DNA of 64,000 nt from Polaromonas sp. GTDB taxonomy: Bacteria; Pseudomonadota; Gammaproteobacteria; Burkholderiales; Burkholderiaceae_C. The notes beneath the pieces were generated by a model, which had not been told where the DNA came from, searched no databases, and saw only the letters and a program-made list of their open reading frames with translations. Numbering within the stretch: the stretch's first letter is position 1; each line of letters opens with the position of its first letter. Location of the stretch: positions 1 through 64,000 of the forward strand of contig NZ_JAQSDL010000080.1 of NCBI RefSeq assembly GCF_029945895.1, in the 5' to 3' direction. Both the position numbers and the translations under genes were made by a program. This document shows, piece by piece, positions 45,190-53,638 of this stretch.

Positions 45190-45957
45190 CTACTTGAGCC
45201 GGGCCAGGCGTTCCTTGGCGACCGAAGCAGCTTCCGACTGCGGGTAGGCCTTGAGCAGGTCTTCCAGCGTCTTGCGCGCCGCCTTGACGTCCTTGAGCTC
45301 AACCTGGCAGTTGGCCACGGCCAGCACAGCTTCGGGCGCGCGCACATGCTCGGGGTCGGCGGCAACCAGGGCGCGGAAATTGACCAGGGCATCGCGGTAG
45401 TTGCGCAGCGCGTACTGGGCATTGCCGAGCCAGAAAAGCGCTGGCGCCTTGTAGCCGCTTTGGGGATAACGCTTGAGGAAGTTCGTGAAGGCGGCTTGGG
45501 CTGGCGCGAACTCGCCCTTGCGCAGGACCGCCAACGCAGCCTCGAACTCCTGCTTTTCTGCAGGGTCTGCCACGAACTCCCGGCCGTCAACGCTGACCTT
45601 GGACGGTTCGAACCGGCTGAGCCGGTCATTCACGCCCTGGGACAAGTCCTTTTGCATGCGCTGGACCTCTGCAAGCTCGCGGGTGAACTGCTCGTCCTGC
45701 CCGCGCATGCGAGCCAGCTCGCTGCGCAACTGGTCGATCTGGGTGGACAACTCGAGCAGGCTGCGACGCAGTTGCGCGGTTTCATCACCGGACTTGCGCA
45801 GTTCGGTCGTTGTTGTATCGAGCCGCTGGCGCAATTCAAGAATCGCCTTGCGCGCTTCATCATCCTCGAACAGTGCCGCGTGGGCGCTGAACGTCATGAA
45901 GCAGGCCAGTGCGCAAGCGACGGCTCCCAGCGACGTCCGGAGGTTCTTCAAGGTCAT
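45190..45957 (-). CDS. cpoB: Tol-Pal system protein CpoB (YbgF)
   Basis: This 255-residue periplasmic protein has a signal peptide ending in TFSAHA and an N-terminal trimerising coiled coil (about residues 30-105, rich in Leu/Arg/Gln). C-terminal TPR repeats follow (from FEAALAVLRKGEFAPAQAAF; ALFWLGNAQYALRNY; LKDVKAARKTLEDLL). It links Tol-Pal with peptidoglycan synthesis at division. It is the last gene of tolB-pal-cpoB, nine bases after pal. Confidence 0.94.
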   Translation of the reverse strand: MTLKNLRTSLGAVACALACFMTFSAHAALFEDDEARKAILELRQRLDTTTTELRKSGDETAQLRRSLLELSTQIDQLRSELARMRGQDEQFTRELAEVQRMQKDLSQGVNDRLSRFEPSKVSVDGREFVADPAEKQEFEAALAVLRKGEFAPAQAAFTNFLKRYPQSGYKAPALFWLGNAQYALRNYRDALVNFRALVAADPEHVRAPEAVLAVANCQVELKDVKAARKTLEDLLKAYPQSEAASVAKERLARLK

Positions 45958-45966
45958 GGCTCCCGC

Positions 45967-46509
45967 TCAACGATAGTTGAATTCAGCGCGGCGATTTTTG
46001 GCGTACGAATCTTCGTCCGAGCCTGTAGCAGCAGGTTTTTCCTCACCGAAGCTCACGGCTTCAATCTGCGCATCGCTGGCGCCCAGCAGGCCCAGTGCGC
46101 GGCGCACGGCCTCGGCGCGCTTCTGACCGAGGGCCAGGTTGTACTCGCGACCGCCGCGTTCATCGGTGCTGCCTTCAATCACGAGCTTGCGTGCCTTGTT
46201 GGCGCTGAGGAAACGCGCATGGGCTTCCACCGTCGCCTGAAATTCCGGCTTGACGACAAAGCTGTCGTAGTCGAAATAGATCACGCGCGCTGCGCCGGGC
46301 GGGCCGGCGAGCGAAGGGTCGGTGGCGCCGATCAGGACAGGCGCCACATCGCGGCCAGTCACGCCGGCGGCGTCGCCGGTTCCCGGTGCGGTGGTGACCG
46401 GGGTACGGTTTTCGACAGGCACTTCATTGAGTTTGACGCCCGAACTGCAGCCGACCAGTGCGGCGGTCAGGGTGATGATGGAGGCCAGTGAGATCAGGAT
46501 GCGCTTCAT
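45967..46509 (-). CDS. pal: Peptidoglycan-associated lipoprotein Pal
   Basis: This 180-residue outer-membrane lipoprotein has the lipobox LVGC with lipidated Cys21. A linker follows, then the OmpA-type peptidoglycan-binding domain (VIYFDYDSFVVKPEF, IEGSTDERGGREYNLALGQK, SYAKNRRAEFNYR). Within Tol-Pal it binds TolB and ties the outer membrane to the cell wall. Confidence 0.97.
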   Translation of the reverse strand: MKRILISLASIITLTAALVGCSSGVKLNEVPVENRTPVTTAPGTGDAAGVTGRDVAPVLIGATDPSLAGPPGAARVIYFDYDSFVVKPEFQATVEAHARFLSANKARKLVIEGSTDERGGREYNLALGQKRAEAVRRALGLLGASDAQIEAVSFGEEKPAATGSDEDSYAKNRRAEFNYR

Positions 46510-46559
46510 GAGTGTGTACTTTCCGTAAAAAACAAAAGGGTTGGTAGAAGGCGGGCGGG

Positions 46560-47882
46560 TTACCTCTGGAAAGGTCCCCAGTCCGGCTCACGTATGTCTC
46601 CGGCGGCGCCGGTCAGGCGGGCTTTGATCTTGCCGTCCAGGGTAGTGGTCAGCAGGGCTTCCCTGCCCTGTTGCTGGGTGGCATAGACGATCAGCCGGCT
46701 GTTCGGCGCAAAACTCGGGCTTTCGTCGGCGCTGGTGTCGGTGATCGAGATGGCGGTTCCTTTGCCGAGGTCCATCAGGTGCAGCTTGAAAGCGCCACCT
46801 ATGCGTGAAATATAGGCCAGCCAGCGACCATCCGGGCTCAACGCCGGCGATATGTTGTAACTCCCGGTAAAGGTGACACGTTCGACGTTGCCCCCATTGG
46901 CACCCATGCGGTAGATCTGCGGCGAGCCGCCGCGGTCACTCACGAAATAGACATATTTCCCGTCCGGTGAAAACGCCGGCTCGGTGTCAATGCTGGCCGA
47001 TTGCGTCAACCGGCGTGCCTCGCCGCCGGTTGCCGGGATGGCATACAGCTGCGAGCCGCCATCTCGGCTCAGCGTCGCGACCAGCTGGTTGCCGTTCGGC
47101 GCCCATGCCGGCGCGCTGTTGGAGCCGCGAAAGTTCGCCAGCAGGCGGCGTTTGCCCGAGGCCACATCGTGCGCATAAATCACCGGCTTGCGCGATTCAA
47201 ACGAAACATAAGCCAGTTGCGCGCCGGTGGGCGACCACGCCGGAGAGATGATCGGCTCGGGGCTGGTCAGCGCCGACTGGGCGCCTTCGCCGTCGGAGTC
47301 GGCCACCCACAGGTTGTAGCGCGGGCCGACCTTGGTCACATAGGCGATGCGGGTGGAAAAAACACCTTTCTCGCCGGTCAGTTTTTCATAGACAAAATCG
47401 GCGATGCGGTGGGCCGACAGGCGCAGGTCGCCCTGCGGTATGACGTAGCTTTGCCCGCCAAGGTCCTGCCCGCGAACGACGTCCCAAAGGCGGCAGCGCA
47501 CGTCAAAGCGGCCATCAGCCAGACGTGTCACGCTGCCGGTCAGCAGGGAGTCGGCGGCGCGCTGGCGCCACACGGACAGGTCGGGCCGGGAATTTTCGTC
47601 GAGGTTCTGGCCGGCGGTGTCGACCGCGCGGAACTGGCCGCTTCGCTCCAGGTCGGCCTGCACGATGGCGGCGATTTTCTGCGGCGACTGTGGATCGCCG
47701 CGAAAGCCGGCAATGGCGATCGGCAACTGGGTCAGGCCAACGCCGGACACCTCGACCCGGAACTGGGCCCAGGCTGGCTGCACGGCCAGAACGCCGAGGC
47801 TGCCGGTGAGACCTGCGATGAAGCTGCGACGGCCTGCGGAAAGACCTCGAACTGGGGAAGGGTCAGATTTTTTGGGTTGCAT
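46560..47882 (-). CDS. tolB: Tol-Pal system protein TolB
   Basis: This 440-residue periplasmic protein has an N-terminal alpha/beta domain (from VGLTQLPIAIAGFRG) and a six-bladed propeller with repeated SPDGKYVYFVSDRGG / SPDGRWLAYIS type motifs. The leader contains a twin-arginine-like GRRSFIAGL ahead of the hydrophobic stretch ending AWAQ, so Tat export is possible. The start overlaps the end of the upstream glycosyltransferase gene by 20 bases. tolQ, tolR and tolA are not next to it. Confidence 0.95.
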   Translation of the reverse strand: MQPKKSDPSPVRGLSAGRRSFIAGLTGSLGVLAVQPAWAQFRVEVSGVGLTQLPIAIAGFRGDPQSPQKIAAIVQADLERSGQFRAVDTAGQNLDENSRPDLSVWRQRAADSLLTGSVTRLADGRFDVRCRLWDVVRGQDLGGQSYVIPQGDLRLSAHRIADFVYEKLTGEKGVFSTRIAYVTKVGPRYNLWVADSDGEGAQSALTSPEPIISPAWSPTGAQLAYVSFESRKPVIYAHDVASGKRRLLANFRGSNSAPAWAPNGNQLVATLSRDGGSQLYAIPATGGEARRLTQSASIDTEPAFSPDGKYVYFVSDRGGSPQIYRMGANGGNVERVTFTGSYNISPALSPDGRWLAYISRIGGAFKLHLMDLGKGTAISITDTSADESPSFAPNSRLIVYATQQQGREALLTTTLDGKIKARLTGAAGDIREPDWGPFQR

Positions 47883-48627
47883 TTTTCTGGTTCAAACAAT
47901 ACAGGGTGAAGTACTTGCCGAATGCGGCTTGAGCCTGCATGGCACACACGGCGAAACCCATGCTGCCGTCGAGGATGCCGAGGCGAAAAAAATAGCTTTT
48001 GACAAAAGCGGCCACGCCCGATATTACCGCCCTCGGCATGGAGCTGGACCGCCCGCGCGCATGCGCCTGTGTGGCCCAGGCCAGGCTGTATTGCTCCAGC
48101 TTGCGCCAGTAGTGCGCAGGCGTCGGGTAGCTGTAATGCAGCAGCTTGCTGTTCAGCCGTGAGACAGCGCCGGAGTTCAGGATCACGCGTTCATGCACCA
48201 GATCGTCGCTGAAGCGGCCCTGTCCGCGCCGGAAAAGACGCAGCACCGGGTCCGGCGTCCAACCGCAGTGATGAATCCACTGGCCGCAAAACTGGGTGAG
48301 GCGCGGGATTTCAAAGGCGTCAGCGCCGCGATGGATGATCGCCTGCTGGATCTCGGCGGCCAGCTCGGGCGTCACACGTTCATCCGCGTCGATGGACAGC
48401 ACCCACTCCTGGTTGGCCAGGCCCAGGGCGAGGTTTTTTTGCGGGCCAAAGCCTGGCCAGGCCGCGGTTTCGGTCACTTCGGCCCCGAAGGCTTTGGCGA
48501 TGGCGCGCGTGTTGTCGGTACTGGCGTTGTCAACCACGACCCATTGGTCGGCGAACCGCACGGACTCCAGGCATGCCTGCAAATTGGCCTCTTCGTTTTT
48601 CGTGATGATGATGACGGACAGGGTCAT
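47863..48627 (-). CDS. Family 2 glycosyltransferase, LPS-core (WaaE/KdtX-like)
   Basis: This 254-residue GT-A enzyme begins MTLSVIIITKNEEANLQACL. The DxD-type motif lies in VLSIDADERVTPELA. The sequence AWPGFGPQKNLAL and the TPDPVLRLFRRGQGRFSDD segment match WaaE/KdtX-type beta-1,4-glucosyltransferases of LPS core. An ATG at 48627 is preferred over an upstream TTG. It is co-directional with and overlaps tolB, and diverges from msbA, another LPS gene. Confidence 0.85.
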   Translation of the reverse strand: MTLSVIIITKNEEANLQACLESVRFADQWVVVDNASTDNTRAIAKAFGAEVTETAAWPGFGPQKNLALGLANQEWVLSIDADERVTPELAAEIQQAIIHRGADAFEIPRLTQFCGQWIHHCGWTPDPVLRLFRRGQGRFSDDLVHERVILNSGAVSRLNSKLLHYSYPTPAHYWRKLEQYSLAWATQAHARGRSSSMPRAVISGVAAFVKSYFFRLGILDGSMGFAVCAMQAQAAFGKYFTLYCLNQKNATQKI

Positions 48628-48929
48628 GGGCGCTGGGTGTTGGTGTGAATTTCGCAAGCCAGCCGCCCTCTTTTAACGCCCCGCAAACAAGGGGTTGATT
48701 GTGGGCGCTGCCAGCGGAGGTGTCTGTAGGAAATGGTCGCCAATTGTTCCACGATAATGCTGGCTTGCTCACTTCACGGTCCTGATGCGGCGCCCATGCC
48801 AAAAATCGCAGTCCTTTCCCGCGCGGTCACTGCTGACCCGTCTCCTGCTTCAGGCGGGGTATCTGTGACTGGTTGTCGGCTGCAACAGGCCGTGGTTGCC
48901 CCGGCCACGGCCGGCGGCGAGGTTCCGGT
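48628..48929. other. Divergent intergenic region before msbA
   Basis: This region of about 300 bp lies between the glycosyltransferase (minus) and msbA (plus). A GATAAT hexamer occurs at 48753-48758 on the plus strand. Short open frames are present but carry no recognisable protein. No repeat of family A or B is seen. Confidence 0.4.
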
Positions 48930-50738
48930 TTGACAAGCGGGCCCGAGCAAACCGCCGCCACGGGCGCAGTGACACCGGCGCCCATCGGCCAGCGCCTGCG
49001 ACGCATCTGGCCTTACTTCAGCCAGTCTTCCAGCGCATGGGCCGTCGCGGTGGGTGCCACTGTGGTGGCTTCCGCCACGGAGCCGCTGGTGCCCGCCCTG
49101 TTGCAGCCCCTGCTGGACAAGGGCTTTCGCAAGGGGGGCATCGATATCTGGATGGTGCCCGTATCGCTTCTGCTGCTGTTCGGCGTGCGCGGCTTTGCGG
49201 GTTTTCTCGCGCAGATTGCGCTGGCCAAGGTCACCAACATCGGCTTGCTGGAATTGCGCAAGGCCATGTTCAGGAAGCTGATGACCGCACGCCTGGACCT
49301 TTTTTCGAACCAGTCCGCCAGCACCCTGGCCAACACCGTGGTCTATGAGGTGCAAAACGGCTCGTCCATGCTGGTCAACTCGGTGATGGGTCTGACCCGG
49401 GACACCCTGACCCTGCTGGCGCTGTCGAGTTACCTGCTTTACCTGAACTGGCGGCTGACCCTGATTGTCACCCTGCTGATTCCGGCCATTGCCTGGGTCA
49501 TGCGGGTGCTCTCCAGTCGCCTGTACCGCCTCACCAAGGCCAGCCAGGCCGCCACCGACTCGCTGGCCTACGTGGTCGAGGAAAACGTACTGGCGCACCG
49601 CGATGTCCGGCTGCATGCGGCGCAGGAGAGCCAAGCCACGCGTTTTGCGCAGCTCAGCGAGGCCTTGCGGCGCCTTTCCATGAAATCCGTGGTCGCCTCC
49701 GCGGCCATGACCCCGGCCACACAGATGCTGGCGGCGGCCGCTCTGTCGGCCGTCATTTCGGTCGCCCTGCTGCAAAGCTCCAGCGACACCACCTCTGTCG
49801 GCTCGTTCGTGGCTTTTGTGACCGCCATGCTGATGCTGGTGGCACCGATCAAGCACCTGTCGGAGGTCGCCAGCCCGATCACGCGCGGCCTGGCGGCGCT
49901 GGAACGCGGCCTGGACCTGATGGAAAAAACGCCCGACGAACCAGGCGGCGATTTTTCGAAACCGCGGGCAGAAGGGAAAATCAGTTTCATCAATGCGCGT
50001 GTGGCCTACAGCGACGACGGCGCGCCCGCGGTGGACGCGCTGAACCTGACCATCAGCCCGGGGGAGACCGTGGCCCTGGTCGGAGCTTCAGGGGCTGGCA
50101 AGACCACGCTGGTCAATTTGTTGCCGCGTTTTGTCGAGCCCACCTCGGGACGCATCGAGCTGGACGGCCATGAACTTCGGGAATGGCAGATCGACGCGCT
50201 TCGTGGTCAGTTCGCGCTTGTCAGCCAGCACGTGGTGATGCTCAACGACACCGTGGCCGCCAACGTGGCACTGGGCATGGCGGTGGACAAGGACAAGGTG
50301 CTGGCCTGCCTCAAGGCTGCCAACCTGGAGCGTTTTGTCGACGAGCTGCCACGCGGCATGGACACGCTGGTGGGCCACAACGCCACACAGCTGTCGGGCG
50401 GCCAGCGCCAGCGCCTGGCGATTGCCCGCGCCCTGTACAAGGACGCGCCTGTGCTGATTCTGGACGAGGCCACCTCGGCACTGGACACGGAATCCGAACG
50501 GGCGGTGCAGGAAGCGCTGCAGCGGCTCATGCGCAACCGCACGACGCTGGTCATTGCGCACCGCCTTTCCACGGTCCAGCACGCCAGCCGCATCGTCGTG
50601 ATGGATGCCGGCCGCATCATCGAAAGCGGCTCGCACGCCGAACTCATTGAACGCGACGGCCCCTATTCCCGCCTTTACAGGCTCGGGCTGTACGACGCCG
50701 ATCTATCGCAAAGTCCTTCCGTGCCTCAATTTTCATGA
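48930..50738 (+). CDS. msbA: Lipid A export ABC transporter, MsbA type
   Basis: This protein of about 602 residues is a half-transporter with six membrane helices fused to an ATPase domain. It flips lipid A-core across the inner membrane. Walker A is GASGAGKTT, the signature LSGGQRQRLAIARAL, and Walker B VLILDEATSALDTESER. No ATG lies near the N-terminus. TTG at 48930 has GAGG seven bases upstream and gives MTSGPEQ; a TTG at 48873 is a weaker alternative. The stop overlaps the next glycosyltransferase ATG. Confidence 0.92.
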   Translation: MTSGPEQTAATGAVTPAPIGQRLRRIWPYFSQSSSAWAVAVGATVVASATEPLVPALLQPLLDKGFRKGGIDIWMVPVSLLLLFGVRGFAGFLAQIALAKVTNIGLLELRKAMFRKLMTARLDLFSNQSASTLANTVVYEVQNGSSMLVNSVMGLTRDTLTLLALSSYLLYLNWRLTLIVTLLIPAIAWVMRVLSSRLYRLTKASQAATDSLAYVVEENVLAHRDVRLHAAQESQATRFAQLSEALRRLSMKSVVASAAMTPATQMLAAAALSAVISVALLQSSSDTTSVGSFVAFVTAMLMLVAPIKHLSEVASPITRGLAALERGLDLMEKTPDEPGGDFSKPRAEGKISFINARVAYSDDGAPAVDALNLTISPGETVALVGASGAGKTTLVNLLPRFVEPTSGRIELDGHELREWQIDALRGQFALVSQHVVMLNDTVAANVALGMAVDKDKVLACLKAANLERFVDELPRGMDTLVGHNATQLSGGQRQRLAIARALYKDAPVLILDEATSALDTESERAVQEALQRLMRNRTTLVIAHRLSTVQHASRIVVMDAGRIIESGSHAELIERDGPYSRLYRLGLYDADLSQSPSVPQFS

Positions 50739-51607
50739 CAATTTCCATCAGTGGTTTTACCTTTATCCGCAACGGCGTCGAGCTGGGCTTCCCGTTTGAA
50801 GCCTCGATCCGCTCCCTGCTGCCGCTGGTCGACGAATTCGTCGTCGCGGTGGGCCGGGGCAACGACGACACGCTGTCGCGCGTGCTGGCCATCGGCGACC
50901 CGAAAATCCGCGTGATCGAAACCCGCTGGAACGAACGCATGGCCGACCGCGGCTTTGTCTACGCGCAGCAGAAAATGATTGCCCAGTATTCCTGCACCGG
51001 CGACTGGGCCTTCTACCTCGAAGGTGACGAAGTGGTTCACGAGGAAGACCTGGCCGCCATCCGCGCCAGTGTTGAGCGGCACCACAACAATCCGGCCGTG
51101 GAAGCGCTGGTCTTTGATTACCGCCACTTTTACGGCTCCGCGCAGTGGGTCTCGGTCAGCCCCGGCTGGTACCGCCGCGAGTGCCGGCTGATCAGGAACA
51201 CCATCCGCTCCTATGCGCCCGACGGCCAGTACTGGCTGGTGACCACCGAGCACAAGCGCCCGCGCAATCCGCAGGCGGCACTGGCCAACGCCCACATCTA
51301 CCACTACGGCTGGATTCGCCGCAACGAGGACATGCAGAAAAAGCTGGACCAGGTCAGCAAGTACTGGGCCGACTCAACGACCATGCAGATCAAGTACAGC
51401 CAGTTCGACGCCCGCGCCCTCGAGGCTTTCAAGGGAACCCATCCTGAAGCGGTGCAGGAATGGCTGCTGACGGGCGCCGAGCAGGACCTGAAAATCGACC
51501 CGGCCTACCAGCCCACCCGCAAGGAAAACAAATACCACCTGATGCGCAGAATCGAGCTGCTCACCGGGCTGGACTTCAGCCGCAAACACTTCAAGCTGGT
51601 GGCGTAA
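50735..51607 (+). CDS. Glycosyltransferase, GT2-like
   Basis: This 290-residue protein begins TISISGFTFIRNGVELGFPF and has LLPLVDEFVVAVGRGNDDT followed by the acidic WAFYLEGDEVVHEEDL, a GT-A nucleotide-sugar/metal site. The middle and C-terminal parts (HIYHYGWIRRNEDMQKK) are found in bacterial surface-glycan transferases. The donor and acceptor are unknown. Four-base overlap with msbA suggests a role in LPS or related glycan assembly. Confidence 0.82.
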   Translation: MTISISGFTFIRNGVELGFPFEASIRSLLPLVDEFVVAVGRGNDDTLSRVLAIGDPKIRVIETRWNERMADRGFVYAQQKMIAQYSCTGDWAFYLEGDEVVHEEDLAAIRASVERHHNNPAVEALVFDYRHFYGSAQWVSVSPGWYRRECRLIRNTIRSYAPDGQYWLVTTEHKRPRNPQAALANAHIYHYGWIRRNEDMQKKLDQVSKYWADSTTMQIKYSQFDARALEAFKGTHPEAVQEWLLTGAEQDLKIDPAYQPTRKENKYHLMRRIELLTGLDFSRKHFKLVA

Positions 51608-51608
51608 A

Positions 51609-51665
51609 GGCCAGAGGCCAGAGGGCAGAGGGCAGAGGGCAGAGGCCAGAGGGCAGAGGGCCAGA
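51609..51665. repeat. Tandem heptamer array (GGSCAGA)n
   Basis: Eight back-to-back units of GGCCAGA or GGGCAGA (the last unit with one extra base) begin two bases after a stop codon and end 27 bases before the convergent gene's stop. The unit length and non-coding location suggest slippage-prone variable-number DNA. Confidence 0.9.
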
Positions 51666-51691
51666 AGGTCCCGTGGCCCGAATGCAGCGGG

Positions 51692-52873
51692 TCAGCGCTG
51701 CGCCAGGGCCAGCGTCGCGAGGTACACCGCCTCCTGCTCGCGCGCTATGGCAGGCCACTGATAGCGACTTGCAAACGCCCTCGCCTGCGCACCCAGTTGC
51801 TGCCGAAGTGCCCCGTCACCGAGTACCTGCTGAAGGGTGGCTGCCAGTTGTGCGGCATCCTGCGGATTGTCCAGCAGCAGCGCATCGGTACCATGGCTGA
51901 GCAGGCTGGAGATACCGCAGTACGCCGCGCTGCTGACCACCACCGGCAGGCCGTGCGCCATGGCCTCCAGCACCACCATGGCAAACGTGTCCTCCAGCGT
52001 CGGGTGCACCAGGCAGTCCGCCGCGCGGTATGCTGGCGCCACGTCCTGCAGTGAGCCGAGGAAAAACACACGCCCGGCCACACCTTCCGCTTGCGCCTGT
52101 CGTTCAAAGACCGGTATTTGCCCCGGGTTGCCCACCACCGCCAACACCACGTCCGCCGGCAGGTCGCGCAGCACCGTCAGAAGCGTCCCCAGGCCCTTCT
52201 TTCGGTAATCATTTCCTACCAGCAGCAGGCAGCGCGCCTCTGGCAAGCCCAGCTGCAAGCGGGCAGCGGATTTTTCTGCGGCACTGGTGCTCGCCGCGGG
52301 CAACACCACCCCCGGCGTGATGACCGTGGTGCCCGCTGCGGTCACCGGATAGGTCGCGGCCAGGGTGTCGCCCAGGCTGGCTGACGTCACCACCACACAG
52401 CGCCCGCCCCGGGCCGCGAAACGCAGGCGCTCCAACCCCAGATAGGTCAGCAGGCGCGGGCTGGTCCAGACCTTGGCCCAGGCCAGCAGGCGCCGCCAGC
52501 CGGTTCGGCCATGAAACAGGTTGTATTTCACCGGCAGCACATGCACGGTCTGCACTTGCCCCTGCCAGGTGTTTTCATGGGAATGAACCACGTCAAAGCC
52601 CCGGCGCGTGGCCCACCAGGTGGCGGTGGCGTACCAGAGCTGGTTCAGCCAGCGCGGCTTGCGCAGCGGCATGGAAACAAGGTGGTAAGTCACGCCCGGC
52701 GCGTGGTGCCTGATTTGCTGTGCAAACACATGGATCTCATGACGCTGCGCGAGCTGTTCCACCAGCGCGATGGAATAACGCTCGGCGCCGCCCCCGGCCG
52801 GGTCAAAAACACGGTTCAGTACCGCGATGCGCAGCCGGCTTGGGATCCCGGGCGGGACGGGCGAGTCGCTCAC
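51692..52873 (-). CDS. Family 4 glycosyltransferase (WaaG-like)
   Basis: This 393-residue GT-B enzyme has an N-terminal domain starting LRIAVLNRVFDPAGGGAERY. The C-terminal Rossmann half contains LLLVGNDYRKKGLGTLL, ADCLVHPTLEDTFAMVVLEA and the EX7E-like motif. The layout matches WaaG/RfaG LPS-core glucosyltransferases. Its start overlaps the polysaccharide deacetylase gene by four bases, and it ends the long minus-strand gene string. Confidence 0.87.
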   Translation of the reverse strand: MSDSPVPPGIPSRLRIAVLNRVFDPAGGGAERYSIALVEQLAQRHEIHVFAQQIRHHAPGVTYHLVSMPLRKPRWLNQLWYATATWWATRRGFDVVHSHENTWQGQVQTVHVLPVKYNLFHGRTGWRRLLAWAKVWTSPRLLTYLGLERLRFAARGGRCVVVTSASLGDTLAATYPVTAAGTTVITPGVVLPAASTSAAEKSAARLQLGLPEARCLLLVGNDYRKKGLGTLLTVLRDLPADVVLAVVGNPGQIPVFERQAQAEGVAGRVFFLGSLQDVAPAYRAADCLVHPTLEDTFAMVVLEAMAHGLPVVVSSAAYCGISSLLSHGTDALLLDNPQDAAQLAATLQQVLGDGALRQQLGAQARAFASRYQWPAIAREQEAVYLATLALAQR

Positions 52874-53619
52874 CTGCCGTCCCGGTCTTCGTAGGCCGTC
52901 GCCACCTTGAGCCAGAACACCGGCAAGCTGGTGGAGCGCACGACGGGCACGCGCGGCAATTCCATCAGGTCGTTCGCGCTGGAACTGCGGCCGCGCCGCG
53001 TCGTCGTGACGGTCTGGAACCCGGCCTGGCGGGCCATGGCCACATGCTGCGGCGCGTATTCACCAAAGGGGTAGCAAAAATGCCGTACGGGGGTGGCCAG
53101 CAGCTCTTCGAGTGCCGTCCTGTCACCGGTCATTTCAGCGCGCGCGGTGTTGTCATCGCTTCGCAGCAGACGCACGTGGTTCTGCGTGTGGGATCCGACC
53201 TCCTGGCCGCCGGCCACCCACAGGCGCAACTCGTCCGCGGTCATCAGGGGCACCTGTGCGATGCCGATGTCCCGGTCCCATTCGTTGGTTTTACCGAGCA
53301 GCCTGCTGACGGCATAACAGGTGGAGGAAAACCCCCGGCGCTGCAGCACCGGCAGCGCATGGGTCAGGTTGTTCCGGTAACCATCGTCAAAGGTGATGCC
53401 CGCCACCTTGCCGGTTTTTTCGCCGCGCAGATAGGGCAGGAGCGCACTCATCGACAACCCCTGGTAGCCCAGCAGCTTCAGCATGGCCATCTGGCGCGAA
53501 AAGGAGGAAGGCGAGACGTAGAGACTGCGAAAAGGCGAACCTTTGGACGGCGCCTCGCTGATCTGGTGGTAGACCAGAATCGGTATCGGGCGCGTGGGAC
53601 TGGCGGGCGTAGCGGGCAT
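52870..53619 (-). CDS. Polysaccharide deacetylase family protein (NodB-like)
   Basis: This 249-residue carbohydrate esterase 4 domain protein has motif 1 TFDDG at residues 76-80. Motif 2 is HTQNH, with metal histidines H144 and H148. HFCYPFGEYAPQHVAMARQA follows as motif 3. No signal peptide is seen. It would remove N-acetyl groups from a surface polysaccharide or lipid-linked sugar. It is translationally coupled to the following glycosyltransferase and lies 19 bases after rng. Confidence 0.88.
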   Translation of the reverse strand: MPATPASPTRPIPILVYHQISEAPSKGSPFRSLYVSPSSFSRQMAMLKLLGYQGLSMSALLPYLRGEKTGKVAGITFDDGYRNNLTHALPVLQRRGFSSTCYAVSRLLGKTNEWDRDIGIAQVPLMTADELRLWVAGGQEVGSHTQNHVRLLRSDDNTARAEMTGDRTALEELLATPVRHFCYPFGEYAPQHVAMARQAGFQTVTTTRRGRSSSANDLMELPRVPVVRSTSLPVFWLKVATAYEDRDGR

Positions 53620-53638
53620 GCAGGACGGTGGCGATGCT

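Noticed and set aside
51609-51665. CRISPR array
   Set aside because: Units are seven bases with no spacers and there are no cas genes in the window.
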